A DNA stretch of 64,000 nucleotides. It comes from Owenia fusiformis (taxonomy: Eukaryota > Annelida > Polychaeta > Sabellida > Oweniidae). The stretch covers positions 14,118,822 to 14,182,821 of the forward strand of contig CAIIXF020000008.1 in the NCBI GenBank assembly GCA_903813345.2, read 5' to 3'. The first letter of the stretch is position 1; each line of letters starts with the position of its first letter. The notes under the pieces were generated by a model. The model worked only from the letters and a program-made list of their open reading frames with translations, ran no database searches and was not told where the DNA came from. The translations under genes and the position numbers were made by a program. Below, piece after piece: positions 42,735-55,530 of the stretch.

Positions 42735-43710
42735 TTGCCGGATGCCCTTGCAAACTCTCATTTGTTGCTCTGTATTGTAGCATTCCGTTACCATGGTTAC
42801 GCATCTATAGGCATCTTACCTTGGAATCTTAAATCATTTGTAGCTTTGTCATTATTTTGTCTATAGACATGATATTGGTATCAAATTAAACCTAAATAAA
42901 TTTCTCATATAATTAAAATATTCAATTATGCAAATTAGCTCATTTGCATAAATTGTGACGTCATAAATCTATTTTTGGTTCAGAATTTTCAAGTATAGGA
43001 ATGTATCTTTAAGAACTGAAGCCGTATGGTAGAATTTCTTCAATGTTGTGACTTTTATTCTATGAGCAGAAGGTTTAAGCAACATAGAAGTGAAAACAGA
43101 TTCAAAATTGGATCAGAACTAACAAAGTTATTAAGCTTTCTGGGCAGCTTCCATGAACGTTATCATTGAACAATTAACTTTAAACATCTTACCTGAGAAT
43201 TGAAATGTTTGGTAGTTTTGTCATTATTTGGTCTACAGAGGAGATCTTGGTATTGAATTGATCCTAATTGAATAAATGGTATGGTAACGATATTCAATTA
43301 GCTAAATTAGCTAATTTGCATAAATTATGATGTCATCAATCTATTTTTGGCTCAGAACTTCCAAGTATAGCAACAAATTTATTAGATCCGAGGTTGGATG
43401 GTGTAGTTTCTGCATAGTTCGTCATTTATTCTATGAGTGGAAGAGGTATGAGCAACATCAAAAAATATTTAAAATTGAATGAGTATTAGTAAAGTAATTC
43501 AGCTTTTGAGGCAGCTGCTATGAACGTTACTATTTGACAATCATAAATAAAACACTGAAATAACAAAAATGAAACAAAGCTGATTCAAGCTTATTGAGTG
43601 AAAAATATATATTTTACATGTCACTGAAGTAGTTGGTGTATAGAAATGATATGGGTATTCATAATTTTGACTATCATTGACAGGGGTCAAAACAGTTTTT
43701 TTGATTTTGT

Positions 43711-43910
43711 AACATGATATATTTAAAAATGCGAAACATCGTGACTGGTGAAACATCAATATTTGTGCTGCAATTCAAGCAGTGAACATCTACATTAATT
43801 TTTAAACTGATTTGCTTCATAAGCGCCAATCTATTTAAAAGGACGAAACATCATGACTGGTCAAACATTAATATTTGTGCTGCAATTCAAGCAGTAATCA
43901 TCTACATGAC
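43711..43910. repeat. Two tandem copies of an approximately 125-bp unit
   Basis: The stretch with AATATTTGTGCTGCAATTCA occurs at about 43,758 and 43,870, with the surrounding sequence also alike. Confidence 0.75.
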
Positions 43911-44394
43911 CTGTTAATACAAATTGATGACGTTATATCACAAAATGTATGTCATTGCTGTTTTTTATGTCACCACCAAAAGCGGTGACATATTGTTCTC
44001 CATTTGTCTCCATTTTTGAGACGGCGTTTGACATCTGGTGTCTGGCCTTTGGCATCTGTAACAAATGGCAGGTTGAGACATTTTGCATGTTTATGCCTTG
44101 TTTGAATTATTTACAAAATGTTATAAAAAATATCAAAATAATATATTTTTAAAAGCCTCATTTAAAAAAACAGCAAGAACATTCATTTTGATTTATTACA
44201 TTGAAGGGGATTCAAAGATTGACTTTTTGCATGCTGGTGACGTTGCGCCCTTCTTACACCTAAAACCTAACTGATTTTACCATACTATATGCTTTTTGAA
44301 GAAAGAAATCTTATTTGCTGAATTTTCTAGCAGAAATCGACTCCCTTCACTCATTTTGTCAGATTACTGGCAGTGACATTAAAGAGACAATTTT

Positions 44395-45365
44395 TATAAT
44401 CTAGAGTGTCTCAAAAAATGAACCAAAGGTATATCAACAGCAAAGATAAATCAATCAATATTTTCAGATATTTTTGCATGGTCATTTTGGAAAAGCAGGT
44501 AAGTTTTCTCTCCAATACTAATTTTTTAGTTCAGTCTTGCCTCTTTGATGCTTTAACCCTTTTTATACCATGTGTTTAATTTCACCTCCTTACATTTCGA
44601 AAAAAGCCTGCATTCTTACTGCTACATTGTTTATCATATATGACAATGTTTCTGGTGGAATGTTTTGGATTTCCTTTCACATGTTGACCTCAAATTGTTC
44701 GATGTCTCTTAGCTTGGGATAAACATAAACATTGGGCTTGAAGTCATTCCAGAGAAAATGTTTGGGGTGTCAAATCTGTTGAATAGGGAGGCCTTCACAC
44801 TGTCTTTACATAGGGAGAAGAAACTGCTTTCATGGGAATTTTTGTGTGGCCCTTGCTGTACATGGAGGGGCTCAAACTGTCTGGAACCACAGTGTTCTCA
44901 TTTGGATATCATTCAGTCTCTGTAACTCTGGCAGATGGAACTCTATTATCAATTAACTGCTAAATCATTTGATGATAATTGAGCTGGTTCTCTGTGATTG
45001 TTCTGCCATCTTCAACCTTGGAACTTCTTTCTCTGGGGTTATTTGAAGGAGCATGTTAAGCTAATCCCAAGCCGAAAGACCTAGAACAACATAACGCCAA
45101 CACCCAAAAAGAAATTCAAAACATTCCACCTGAAACATTATCGAATGTGATGAACAATGTAGCACAAGGACAGGCTGTCATCGAAATATGAAGTAAAAAG
45201 TAAAGGGTTAAATCATCAAAATGCAAGACTGAACTGAAAACTTTGTATTGGGGAGGAAACTTACATGCTTTAGCAACATGATCATGCAAAAATATCTGAA
45301 AATATTGATTCGTTAAACTGTGGTGTTAATATACTTTTGGGTACATTTTTGAGACACCTTATATT
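44395..45365. mobile_element. Nested foldback element
   Basis: GAGTGTCTCAAAAAATG near 44,404 is mirrored by TTTTTGAGACACC near 45,347. GGTGGAATGTTTTGGATTTC (44,655) is mirrored near 45,110. Arms of about 250-280 bp, no ORF. Confidence 0.8.
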
Positions 45366-45935
45366 ATTTATCATACCAAAGCTATTATAGTTCATAAATA
45401 GCATTGCATTTTTATATTAAGTGTTGATGAAGCGAGGACTTAAACCCAAGAGTTCCTACATCCATGTGACATTTATTTCCATGTGACTAACAACACCTTA
45501 ATAGTGTAACTTTGAACAAATTAACGTTTTATCACCATGTCATCCATGTGACATTGATATCCGCGTTAACATCACCTCTATGGCATTCATTCATGTTATA
45601 GCCATATATGTAAAATCGATATTACCCATTACCCATGTCAAGGACCCATATGGCAGTGGTTGAATTTTTCTTTTGTTAATCTATTTCAGTGGTGACTTTC
45701 ATGACAGGGATGCTTTTTATTCTTAATGTTTCCATCATCTTTGTCACATCTCCATGTTCACCTCACCAGTGTGATTTGACTCCCAAATATCATCTGTGTG
45801 ACATTAATCTCCTTGTTAACATCATCTATAGGTGTGACATTGATTCAGCTCCTCTCAGCACATCTTATTGTGATGACTTTTGCCCCAGCGTCCAGGCCTT
45901 CATGTACATCTGAGACTTTTTGATAAAATCTGTTA

Positions 45936-46924
45936 CACAAGGCGTTTCAAAAAAAACGCAACAGGTAGTTATCTCGTAAAATCACAAAACCAGTGATGAC
46001 TACATCAATTTCATTCAATGTACCATAAAGCCACATCCCTCCTCTTCATTCACATGTGGTAAAGGTTGGGTGAGAAATCCTTCCATTTGCACAGTGGGTC
46101 AAAATTGACTCTGGACCAAGTTTTAGATATTGCAAAAATCAGTGCAAGGGCTAAGTAGTAGTACCTATGGAAGTTCCCCTGACTTGAAATGCTGTGACTT
46201 TTTCTTTTGGAGCTATCTCAGGAGCATCTGTGCTCACAATTCCTTCACCAGATATTGCGAAACCTCGAGAAAGAATTGCCCATGGGCTGCTTTTCTCTGC
46301 TTTAACCCACAGATGACTCCAGGCTGAACCATGCATGACGTGGACAAATGAGCGCATCTTTATGTGCAAGGAAGTGGTGGCAATTTGGAGAGGTATAGGA
46401 TGTATTCTTGCAAGAGTATGAGTATGAATACTTTACTGTCTATGCCACACCTGTCACACCTTCTTCCAATCGCACCTATGCCCATTGTACTGACTTTTGC
46501 AATGTTTGAAACTTGAGTCCGAACTGAATTTTGCCCTACTTTGCAAACTTAATGATTATTCGGCCAGCCATGACTCCCTGTGAATGAATGATATTCCATT
46601 GGCAAAGAGGAGTAATTTGGCTTTTCGGTACATTGGATGAAAAGGATATAGTCAGCATAGGTTTTATGTATTCTTCCAATATTGCATTGGGCTCCGTACA
46701 CTGACTTTTGTGATGTTTATAACTTGGCCCCAAGCTAATTTTGGCCGACTTTGCAAATGGAATGATTACTCGCCAAACCATGACCAAATATCAATGAATG
46801 ATATATCATTGTAAAGAGGAGACACATGGCTTCATGGGGCATTGAATGAAATCAATGATGTTATCACTGGTTTTGTGCTTTTCCGAGATAACAATCTGTT
46901 GCGTTTTTTTTATGCACACTGTAT
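45936..46924. mobile_element. TIR element of about 1 kb
   Basis: CAAAAAAAACGCAACAG...GTTATCTCG...ACAAAACCAGTGAT (from 45,948) is inverted as ATCACTGGTTTTGTG...CGAGATAAC...CTGTTGCG at 46,863-46,905. The interior repeats a motif around ATGATATTCCATTG. No transposase frame. Confidence 0.85.
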
Positions 46925-49014
46925 TGATTAGATCTTCATTAGATTAGAGCATTCCATATTAAAGCTTCTAAACTATAAAAAGTGTAAATTAAAATAGTTT
47001 AGATTCAACCCCTGTCAATCATACTACGTGATCAACTCCTTTATTTTGCACTTAAATCTCCTGTTGTTACGGTTCTCAGTTTTGAATGGTATCCATAGTC
47101 TATGGGGATATACCTGAAATCCATCCATTTCAGACATATATTTTTCATAGATTTTTGGTATTTCATATTTTGGAAACCTTTTAAAACAAGTTCAGATTAC
47201 AAGTCCTATACCATAATACTTTGGGACATAAGAGATAGATGTAGGAAACCTATATGTAGATGTAGGAAGGGTTAGTTAAAGTCCTACAAAAATCAATTCT
47301 TTCAAAAATATTTTAGAGGGCATTTTTTCTTCATGACTATTTTGATCAATAGACTTTAATTTCAGGATTACTAGTACTACTACTGAGCTCTTGTATGGAT
47401 TTTGTCATCATTTTTCATTGCATATCGAAGAGGTTATATAATGTAAAATTATATAAAAACTACTTTTCATTTTGCTTCTCTAAGTACCTACTATCTGCTT
47501 ATAGTCCATTTTCAGAAAAGCTATAACATAAATCATTCTAAGGTTGAATCACCAATGATTTTGAAGGTTGAAAAATTCCCCTAAAGTAGTTATCACATTA
47601 GCTGTATGGGCTCGCCATTTGCCACCGATTGACTTATTTTGGGCATTGATTTTTGGAAATGTTAACATATAAGTTCTAAAGTTGACACTCTATCTGTATT
47701 TTAAATATAAAATGGTAGTTAAGATTTATTTAGTTTATGTCCAAATATCAACAAAATTTTGTTTTCAGCTTTTTCACATGCTAGAAATCAAATGAAACCA
47801 GGAATACTCTTCCATATAGATTTGTAAATATTGATATGTATATTAGTCAGCATATGTCAAAATAGCATAATAATTAAAGCATTACTATGTATTCATATGG
47901 ATCATTGACAGTGTATGGTAAATTATAAAATTAGATTTTAAAATACAAGATCAAGATCACATGATTTTGACCCCTGTGAATGATAGTCAAAATAAATGTA
48001 ACATTTCCACATACTTTCGTGTACAGTTCAATAAAAAATATGAACAAGTCATGTACATTTTTACTCAATAAGATTGAAACAACTATGTTTGTTCCTTTTT
48101 TTGTTATTGTAATATTTTTATAATTGTCAAACAATGACGTTCATAGTAGCTGCCCCAAAAGCTGAATAACTTTGCTAATTCTGACCCAATTTTGAATCTG
48201 TTGTCTCTTGAATGTTGCCTCTATCTTCCACTCATCAAATAAAGGTCAAAACTATGCACACATTTTGTCATTCGGCCTAAGTTCTAATATGTATGTTGCT
48301 AACTTGGATATTCTGAACAAAAATAGATTGATGACGTCACAATTTATGCAAATTAGGTAATTTGCATAATTGAATATTGTAATCATACAGGAAATTTTAT
48401 AAGGTTTAATTTGATACCAATATCATATCTATAGACCAAATAATGACAAATGGCTACAAACACTTTAAACGTCCATGGTAAGATGTCTGAATAAAATTGT
48501 CAAATAATGACATTCACAGTAGCTGCCTCGAAAATTTAATAACTTTGGCAATACTGATCCAATTTTGAATCTGTTTTCACTTTTATGTTGCTTATACATT
48601 CTTCTTATAGTCTAAAGGACCAAACTTTGCCGAAATTCTGACATACGGCCTCAGTTCTAATAGATATGTTGCTATACTCAAAATTTCTGAATCAAAAATT
48701 GATTGATGACGTCACAATTTATGCAAATTATCTAATTTGCATAATTGAATATCATTACTTTATGAGAAAATTATTTAGGTTTAATTTGATACCAATATCA
48801 TCTCTATGATTTAAGATTCCAAGGTAAGATGTCTATAGATGCGTAACCATGGTAACGGAATGCTACAATACAGAGCAACCAATGAGAGTTTGCAAGGGCA
48901 TCCGGAACTTCCCACTAAATGGAATTTCAGAACGTAAAAATTCACCTTATCTCCGATGTTGTGTTAAAATTTATCATGATCATTCAAATAATAACAAGGC
49001 ACAGACGTGAACAA

Positions 49015-50687
49015 TATCGTACCTAAAACACAGCATTGTGGTCTTGTTGACCAAGAAAGCAAGATGGCCGCAGAAAAGTTAATCAGCTCTAGAACTTATC
49101 ACTGTGTAACATATGTAAAAATTTGAACGGTTTGGCTGGAAACCTGTACACAAGTCTTGAAAGTGAAGATTTTAGGACGGAAAATCCAAAATGGCCACCT
49201 TAAAATCTACCCAGAATGCCCAAAAACCAATCAGTTCTTGACGTTGATATGTAGAAACATCCCTGAAAATTTCAGATGAATCCCTCAAATGGTTTGGCTG
49301 AAAATCTGTAGACAAGTCTTGAAAGTGAAGATTTTAGGACAGAAAATCCAAAATGGCCACCTTAAAATTTAACCAGAATGCCCAAAAAACTAATCATTTC
49401 TTGACGTTGATATGTAGAAACATCCCTGAAAATTTCAGATGAATCCCTCAAAAGGTTTGGCAGGAAACCTGTAGACAAGTCTTGAAAGTAAAGATTTTAG
49501 AACGGAAAATCCAAAATGGCCACCTTAAAATTTACCCAGAATGCCCTAAAACTAATCAGTTTTTGACGTTGATATGTAGAAACATCCCTGAAAATTTCAG
49601 ATGAATCCCTCAAATGGTTTGGCTGGAAACCTGTAGACAAATCTTGAAAGTGAAGATTTTAGGACGGAAAATCCAAAATGGCCACCTTAAGATTTACCCA
49701 GAATGCCCTAAAACTAATCAGTTTTTGACGTTGATATGTAGAAACATCCCTGTAAATTTCAAATGAATCCCTCAAATGGTTTGGCTGGAAACCTGTAGAC
49801 AAGTCTTGAAAGTGAAGATTTTAGGACGGAAAATCCAAAATGGCCACTTTAAGATTTACCCAGAATGCCCAAAAACTAATCAGTTCTTGACGTTGATATG
49901 TAGAAACATCCCTGAAAATTTCAGATGAATCCCTCAAATGGTTTGGCTGAAAATCTGTAGACAAGTCTTGAAAGTGAAGATTTTAGGACGGAAAATCCAA
50001 AATGGCCACCTTAAAATTTACCCAGAATGCCCAAAAACTAATTAGTTCTTGACGTTGATATGTAGAAACATCCCTGAAAATTTCAGATGAATCCCTCAAA
50101 TGGTTTGGCTGGAAACCTGTAGACAAGTCTTGAAAGTGAAGATTTTAGGACGGAAGATCCAAAATGGCCACCTCAAGATTTACCCAGAATGCCCAAAAAC
50201 TAATCAGTTCTTGACGTTGATATGTTGAAACATCCCTGAAAATTTCAGATGAATCCTTCAAATGGTTTGGCTGGAAACCTGTAGACAAGTCTTGAAAGTG
50301 AAGATTTTAGGACGGAAAATCCAAAATGGCCACCTTAAGATTTACCCAGAATGCCCAAAAACTAATCAATCTTGACGTTGATATGTAGAAACATCCCTGA
50401 AAATTTCAGATGAATCCTTCAAATGGTTTGGCTGGAAACCTGTAGACAAGTCTTGAAAGTGAAGATTTTAGGACGGAAAATCCAAAATGGCCACCTTAAG
50501 ATTTACCCAGAATGCCCAAAAACTAATCAGTTCTTGACGTTGATATGTAGAAACATCCCTGAAAATTTCAGATGAATCCCTCAAATGGTTTGGCTGGAAA
50601 CCTGTAGACAAGCTGAAAAGTGAGACGCCGTCCGCCCGCCCACCCGCCAAGCTGACTACAATATCGTACCTTTTGTTAGGTACGATA
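49015..50687. mobile_element. Element with 12-bp TIRs and about ten 161-bp tandem units
   Basis: TATCGTACCTAA (49,015) and TTAGGTACGATA (ending 50,687) bound a tandem array (about 49,110-50,615). Each unit includes TTTGGCTGGAAACCTGTAGA, AAAATCCAAAATGGCCACCT and TTGACGTTGATATG. It ends with a short CCGCCCGCCCACCCGCC stretch. The plan recalls pearl-type elements of bivalves; the resemblance is in layout only. Confidence 0.88.
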
Positions 50688-52539
50688 AAAAGTTGCACTT
50701 ATCTAGAAAGCTCTCTAACAGTACCAGAAATAAACATATCAATTTAATTAAGCAGTAAGGTATTACAATTTAATGCTATAAAAAGTAACACGTGTCAGGT
50801 GAATAAAGCTATGGGAAGTAACATTTTCCAATCCAAATTCCATAAAAATTTCAGACTAAGCTGAGCCTTGTGCCATAATTTATCACTATTGCGAACATTT
50901 TGCAGATTTCACCAGTAAGGAAAACGGGCTTAAACTGTGTACGGAACCCCCCCCCCCTCACTCTATATCATGTCTATGTAACTTACCAATTAAATAATAT
51001 TTTCTCCTTGTTACACATAGAGAGGGGGCTATCTGTTCCGATGGCTGTGATTTGGCATTGGACTGCGTTGAAGAGTTCAGCGAGTTGCAGTCCGTTGCTG
51101 TCGCTTTGAGATCATAATCATAAATCAACGTGGGAAGTTTTAAAAGCGCTCACTCTGCGACCTACAACATATAGGCCAGGATATAGCATGGGTTTTGGGA
51201 AGTTCAAGGGCCACTTGATAGACATAATGTTTCTGAAAGATGACTTCATTTAGCATAAATTCATATATGTCTGGGTCTTTTTAGTTTGTGGACGAAGGAT
51301 TCTGAGCAGTTTTACCCCCCTAGAATAATATTTCAGGGGGGTACTATATTATCATTCTATAAAATCAGTTATTAATTAACTATAGCACTGATTTATAGAT
51401 ATTATGTTGCTAGCACTGTAGTCAAGTGTTTCCCAAAGTTATAGGGAGATATGTTGATTGGTTTGGGAGAAAATATAATTTATCGAAATAAAAATCATAG
51501 TTTCGTTATCTTTTTAGTTTCACCAATCTTATTTTTGCAGCTTCAGAGAAATAGTAGTCAGTAATAGTGCTCCAAGTAGTAATCAAAAATCATTTCCAGG
51601 CTATGTGTGACATTGTAATATAAGAAATGTAATGATTGAGTACTATTTTGTATTTTTAATATGGCTTTGTTGACCCCTACCCCTTACCCCTTTTTAGTCT
51701 TACCGATTTTATTGTTGCAGCTTCAGAGAAATAATAGGCAGTTATAGTGCTCCAAGTAGTATTCAAAAATCATTTCCAAGCTATGTGTGACATTGTAATG
51801 TAAGTAATGTAATGATAAAGTACTATTTTGTATTTTTAATATGGCTTTGTTGACCCCTACCCCTTAGAAATACAAGAACACGGAGGTGGCACTATTGGAT
51901 CAGAAATTCTATGATGACTACTTATGTCCTGCCTTGTATATTATTTTCTTCAAGAATATGTTTCACAAATGTCATAAAACACAAATTTCTTGGGTCAAAA
52001 GCCTGTTTCAATGTTTATATATAGACCTAGATGGTGGGAATTTATGAGCTGAAAGATATGGGCCGAAAGAAAATAATGTACATGCTAAGAATGCCTATTA
52101 ATATAGAGTGCACGATGTAAAGTTTGACATAATTAGAATTTTCCTAGTGAACATGAACATTATACATTCTCAAATATTATGCACCATTCAAAGAGTCCTC
52201 AATCTTTATTATTTTGTCAAAACCTCCACCACTTCCCATGTGGGGGTCTCACGCAAACCTTTGAATTATGCTCAACTGCACATGGGTAAAGGGGATATTT
52301 GAAAAAATGATTTTGGAATAAGTGAGAAAAGTCCAGTCCTTCTCCCTTATTAATTGAATGAAATGGGGGAGGGGGAGTCATTCGGAGTTTCTTCAGAGTC
52401 AGAGGTACATGCAAACTTTATCTATTGTAGAATCATTTTTAGATATAAAAGGAATATTATTAGAAATACTTCTGAACAATCATTTCTGTCTTTCTCCTTT
52501 TGCTCATGAATAAAGTGGAGCAGAAGGGGGTTAAGTCAT

Positions 52540-53165
52540 CTTCAAAGGAGTGGTATCGATATGGTGAACTTTTTGAATACACGTTTCTCTTAAACCAGTC
52601 ATCAAAACATTCTGAAAATTTTACACATCGTCAATTTAATGGTTATCTTTTGTATGGTAAACATTATTTTACTTATAATTTGAAATATATTTATATACAT
52701 GTACTTTTCTCTATATCATATGTTTGGAATGAAATGAAACATCTATCCGAACCTCATTGGAACAAAACGACATAAACACAACGTGTGTAGGTCTCTCAAT
52801 ATTGTAATCGTACAAAGGAAGGTTTGGTTGATATTAAAAAAGTATCTTGTTGATGAAATTAAAGGTTGAACTTAATTTTTATCTATTTTGGGGGGTTTTG
52901 TAAAAGATTTTGCATATTTATTGTAAAATCAACCCAAATTTCCTTTGTATAACTATAATATTGAGAGGTCTAAGAAAATGTTGTATATGCTATTTTGTTC
53001 CAACAATTGGTAGAAAGGAACAAAAAACAATTGCACTAAAAAAACAAAAAAATGTTAACAAAAACAATTATATAAAATAATTGTGGAGGACTGTGTTGTT
53101 TTACAGAATGTTTTCAATAATTGGTTTAAGAGAAAAACATAGTTGAATTCAGTTCACCATATCGA
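52540..53165. repeat. Long hairpin within the foldback element
   Basis: GGTATCGATATGGTGAACT (52,551) is inverted near 53,150. GGTCTCTCAATATT (52,789) and AATATTGAGAGGTC (52,959) form the inner stem. The centre is near 52,880. Confidence 0.8.
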
Positions 53166-54589
53166 TACCTATCCTTTTTCTTGGGAGCAAAAACTGTTTA
53201 CAGTTCCAAACATGACCCTCTGAGGTAGTACATATAAGCTTTATAAGTCATATTACGATTTCCCTTTGAAGCACAAACTGTAAACAGTTCCACACACCAC
53301 CCTCAGAGGTACATATGTATATGTGAACTTTATCTACTGTAGAATCCCTTTATGGCTATGTTATTAGAAATACTTTTGGAATAAGTGACTGCTGTCTATC
53401 TCCTTTTGTTATACTATTTTATGGACGGTGTTAGAGGGTTGGCAGTTGGCAGTCAATGGTCGACATCTGTAGCAAATGGCAGGTAGAGACATTTTACATC
53501 TCCTTTTGTTAATGATTGAGGTGAGGGGGAGGTTAAGGTAGATTAAAATTCTCCTTGGGAGCACCATCAGCCATCATGTCCATCAGCCATCCTCTATCGA
53601 TGAATTGGGGAGGGATAAGTCATATAAGAATTTTCCTCCTTTGTTAATGGATGGGGTGAGGGGAGGTTAAGGTACAACTGTAGATTAAAATTCTCCTTGG
53701 GAGCATAAACCACAAACATTATACAGTTTCTTAACCCTCAGAGAAATGGGTGAAATGTATCAACTGTAGAATCTTGCCATGGCTTTAAAAGGTTTGCTTT
53801 ATGAACTACTTTTGGAGTAAGTGAGTATATACTCATGAACGGAGTGGGACTGAGGGGGTAAACAAATAAAATATATTATCCCTTCATGAATAAATCATAT
53901 AAGAATTTTCAAACAGCTAACAGCTCTACAAAGCATCCTCAGAGATGCAGCTGAACTTCCCGAGTGAGAATTTTTTCATGGGTAAAGGTGTATTTTAGAG
54001 TCACATGTGAATTTAATCAACTGTAGGATTCCTTCAGTGGTAAACAGTGCATTTAGGAGTGCTATGTGAATAAGTATGTAACGTCAATTGTCCCTATTGA
54101 ATGATTATAGGGGGGGGGATATAGAAGATGCTGATATGGCTACTCCCTATTAAACTATATTTAGTTTTAAGATTGACAGCATAGACTCAATAGCAATTAC
54201 CTGTTCCCCTGGAAGGAATCCCTTAGCTGATAAAATGCACATGTGCCTGCCTGGGTAAGCTATGCTGGACTAGACAGAGCTCATGCTTCAAGGCATCAAT
54301 GGGATGTAAATTATTGTACTTTTAAGGATATATTAAATGAATTAATGAGCATACAAATGCAGACTGATGCATCTCAATAAGAATCATAAGACCTTGACTT
54401 ATAAAGAGAAATTCTTGATAAACTTTTAGAAAAAGAAAAATATAAAAACAAGAATTTAACATGAAGAAATGACCCTTTAGACTAACAAAGGCATCCAGAA
54501 AAAAACAGTTGATCATTACAAAATTATAACATTATTCAATAATAGCATGTTTTCGCTGGGAAATAAACAGGGAATAGAATTGATATTCA

Positions 54590-54690
54590 AAAGATCCCAT
54601 ATTATAGCTAGATTCCTATATCAGATCCTGTATTGGATCCTGTATCAGCCTAAATCACATATCAGATCCTATATCAGAACCATTCCTGGG
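54590..54690. repeat. Short degenerate tandem repeat
   Basis: Repeats of the kind ATATCAGATCCTGTAT, about five degenerate copies. Confidence 0.65.
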
Positions 54691-54754
54691 GATTTCTCTT
54701 GATTTTTATGTTTCAGAAAAAAAAACAATTTAATAAATAGGTTATTGATGGTGT

Positions 54755-54895
54755 TGGTGGAATATGAATTTTATTTATTTTATTCGCCTCGAGAACTATC
54801 ATATTAACACCCGGGCTATTGCCCTCAGTCAATATGATGTTTTCCTTGGCCAATATCATATTTTACCTCAGAATAAAATTCATATTCCATCCCTC
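54755..54895. mobile_element. Small MITE-like inverted-repeat unit
   Basis: GGAATATGAATTTTAT at the left is inverted as AATAAAATTCATATTCC at the right, about 140 bp apart, with inner CATATT/AATATG pairs. Confidence 0.7.
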
Positions 54896-55530
54896 CCATT
54901 AAATTACCTCTACATATCACACATACATTTTTAAAATGCTACTTGGAGAAGTATTAGTACTCATTATAGAATTTCTGATCTAATTGTGCCATCTTCACTT
55001 TCTCATATTTCTAAGGGGTAGGGGTCAACAAAGCCATATTTAAAATTCCAAATAGTATTGTATCATTACATTCTTTATATTACAATTCCCCACATATATT
55101 GGAAATAATTTTAGATTACTTCTTAAAGCAGTATTGGTGCCAATTATTTCTCTGAAGCTGCAACAATAAAGTTGGCGAGACTAAAAAACGAATGAAAATA
55201 TGCTTATTTTTTACTATAAATTGTGTTTTTGTCAAAACCGATCAACATATCTCTCTATAACTTTGGGAAACACTTGACTACAGTGCTAGCAACATAATAT
55301 CTATAAATCAGTGCTATAGTTTATGTATAACTGATTTTATAGAATGATAATATAGTACCCCCCTGAAATATTATTCTAGGGGGGTAAAACTGCTCAGAAT
55401 CCTTCGTCCACAAACTAAAAAGACCCAGACATATATGAATTGATGCTAAATGAAGTCATCTTTCAGAAACATTATGTCTATCAAGTGGCCCTTGAACTTC
55501 CCAAAACCCATGCTATATCCTGGCCTAATA

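Larger units (their letters stand above)
42735..48905. mobile_element. Large foldback element with about 0.95-kb arms
   Basis: The left arm (about 42,735-43,705) and right arm (about 47,950-48,905) are inverted copies. Examples: CCGGATGCCCTTGCAAACTC against its complement at 48,886, and the GTTACCATGGTTACGCATCT region against 48,836. Each arm contains an internal direct duplication of about 360 bp. The interior holds two other inverted-repeat elements and no gene. Confidence 0.85.
51150..55530. mobile_element. 4.4-kb foldback element
   Basis: The left arm (51,150-51,900) and right arm (54,935-55,530) are inverted copies; GATAGACATAATGTTTCTGA at 51,217 mirrors 55,464. The left arm contains two copies of a 180-200-bp segment (51,505 and 51,697), the right only one. 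The interior is non-coding, with partially repeated segments and the hairpin at 52,540-53,165. Confidence 0.85.

Noticed and set aside
52500-52775. 91-codon frame in the second foldback
   Set aside because: It lies within a hairpin arm, is AT-rich and has no recognisable domain.
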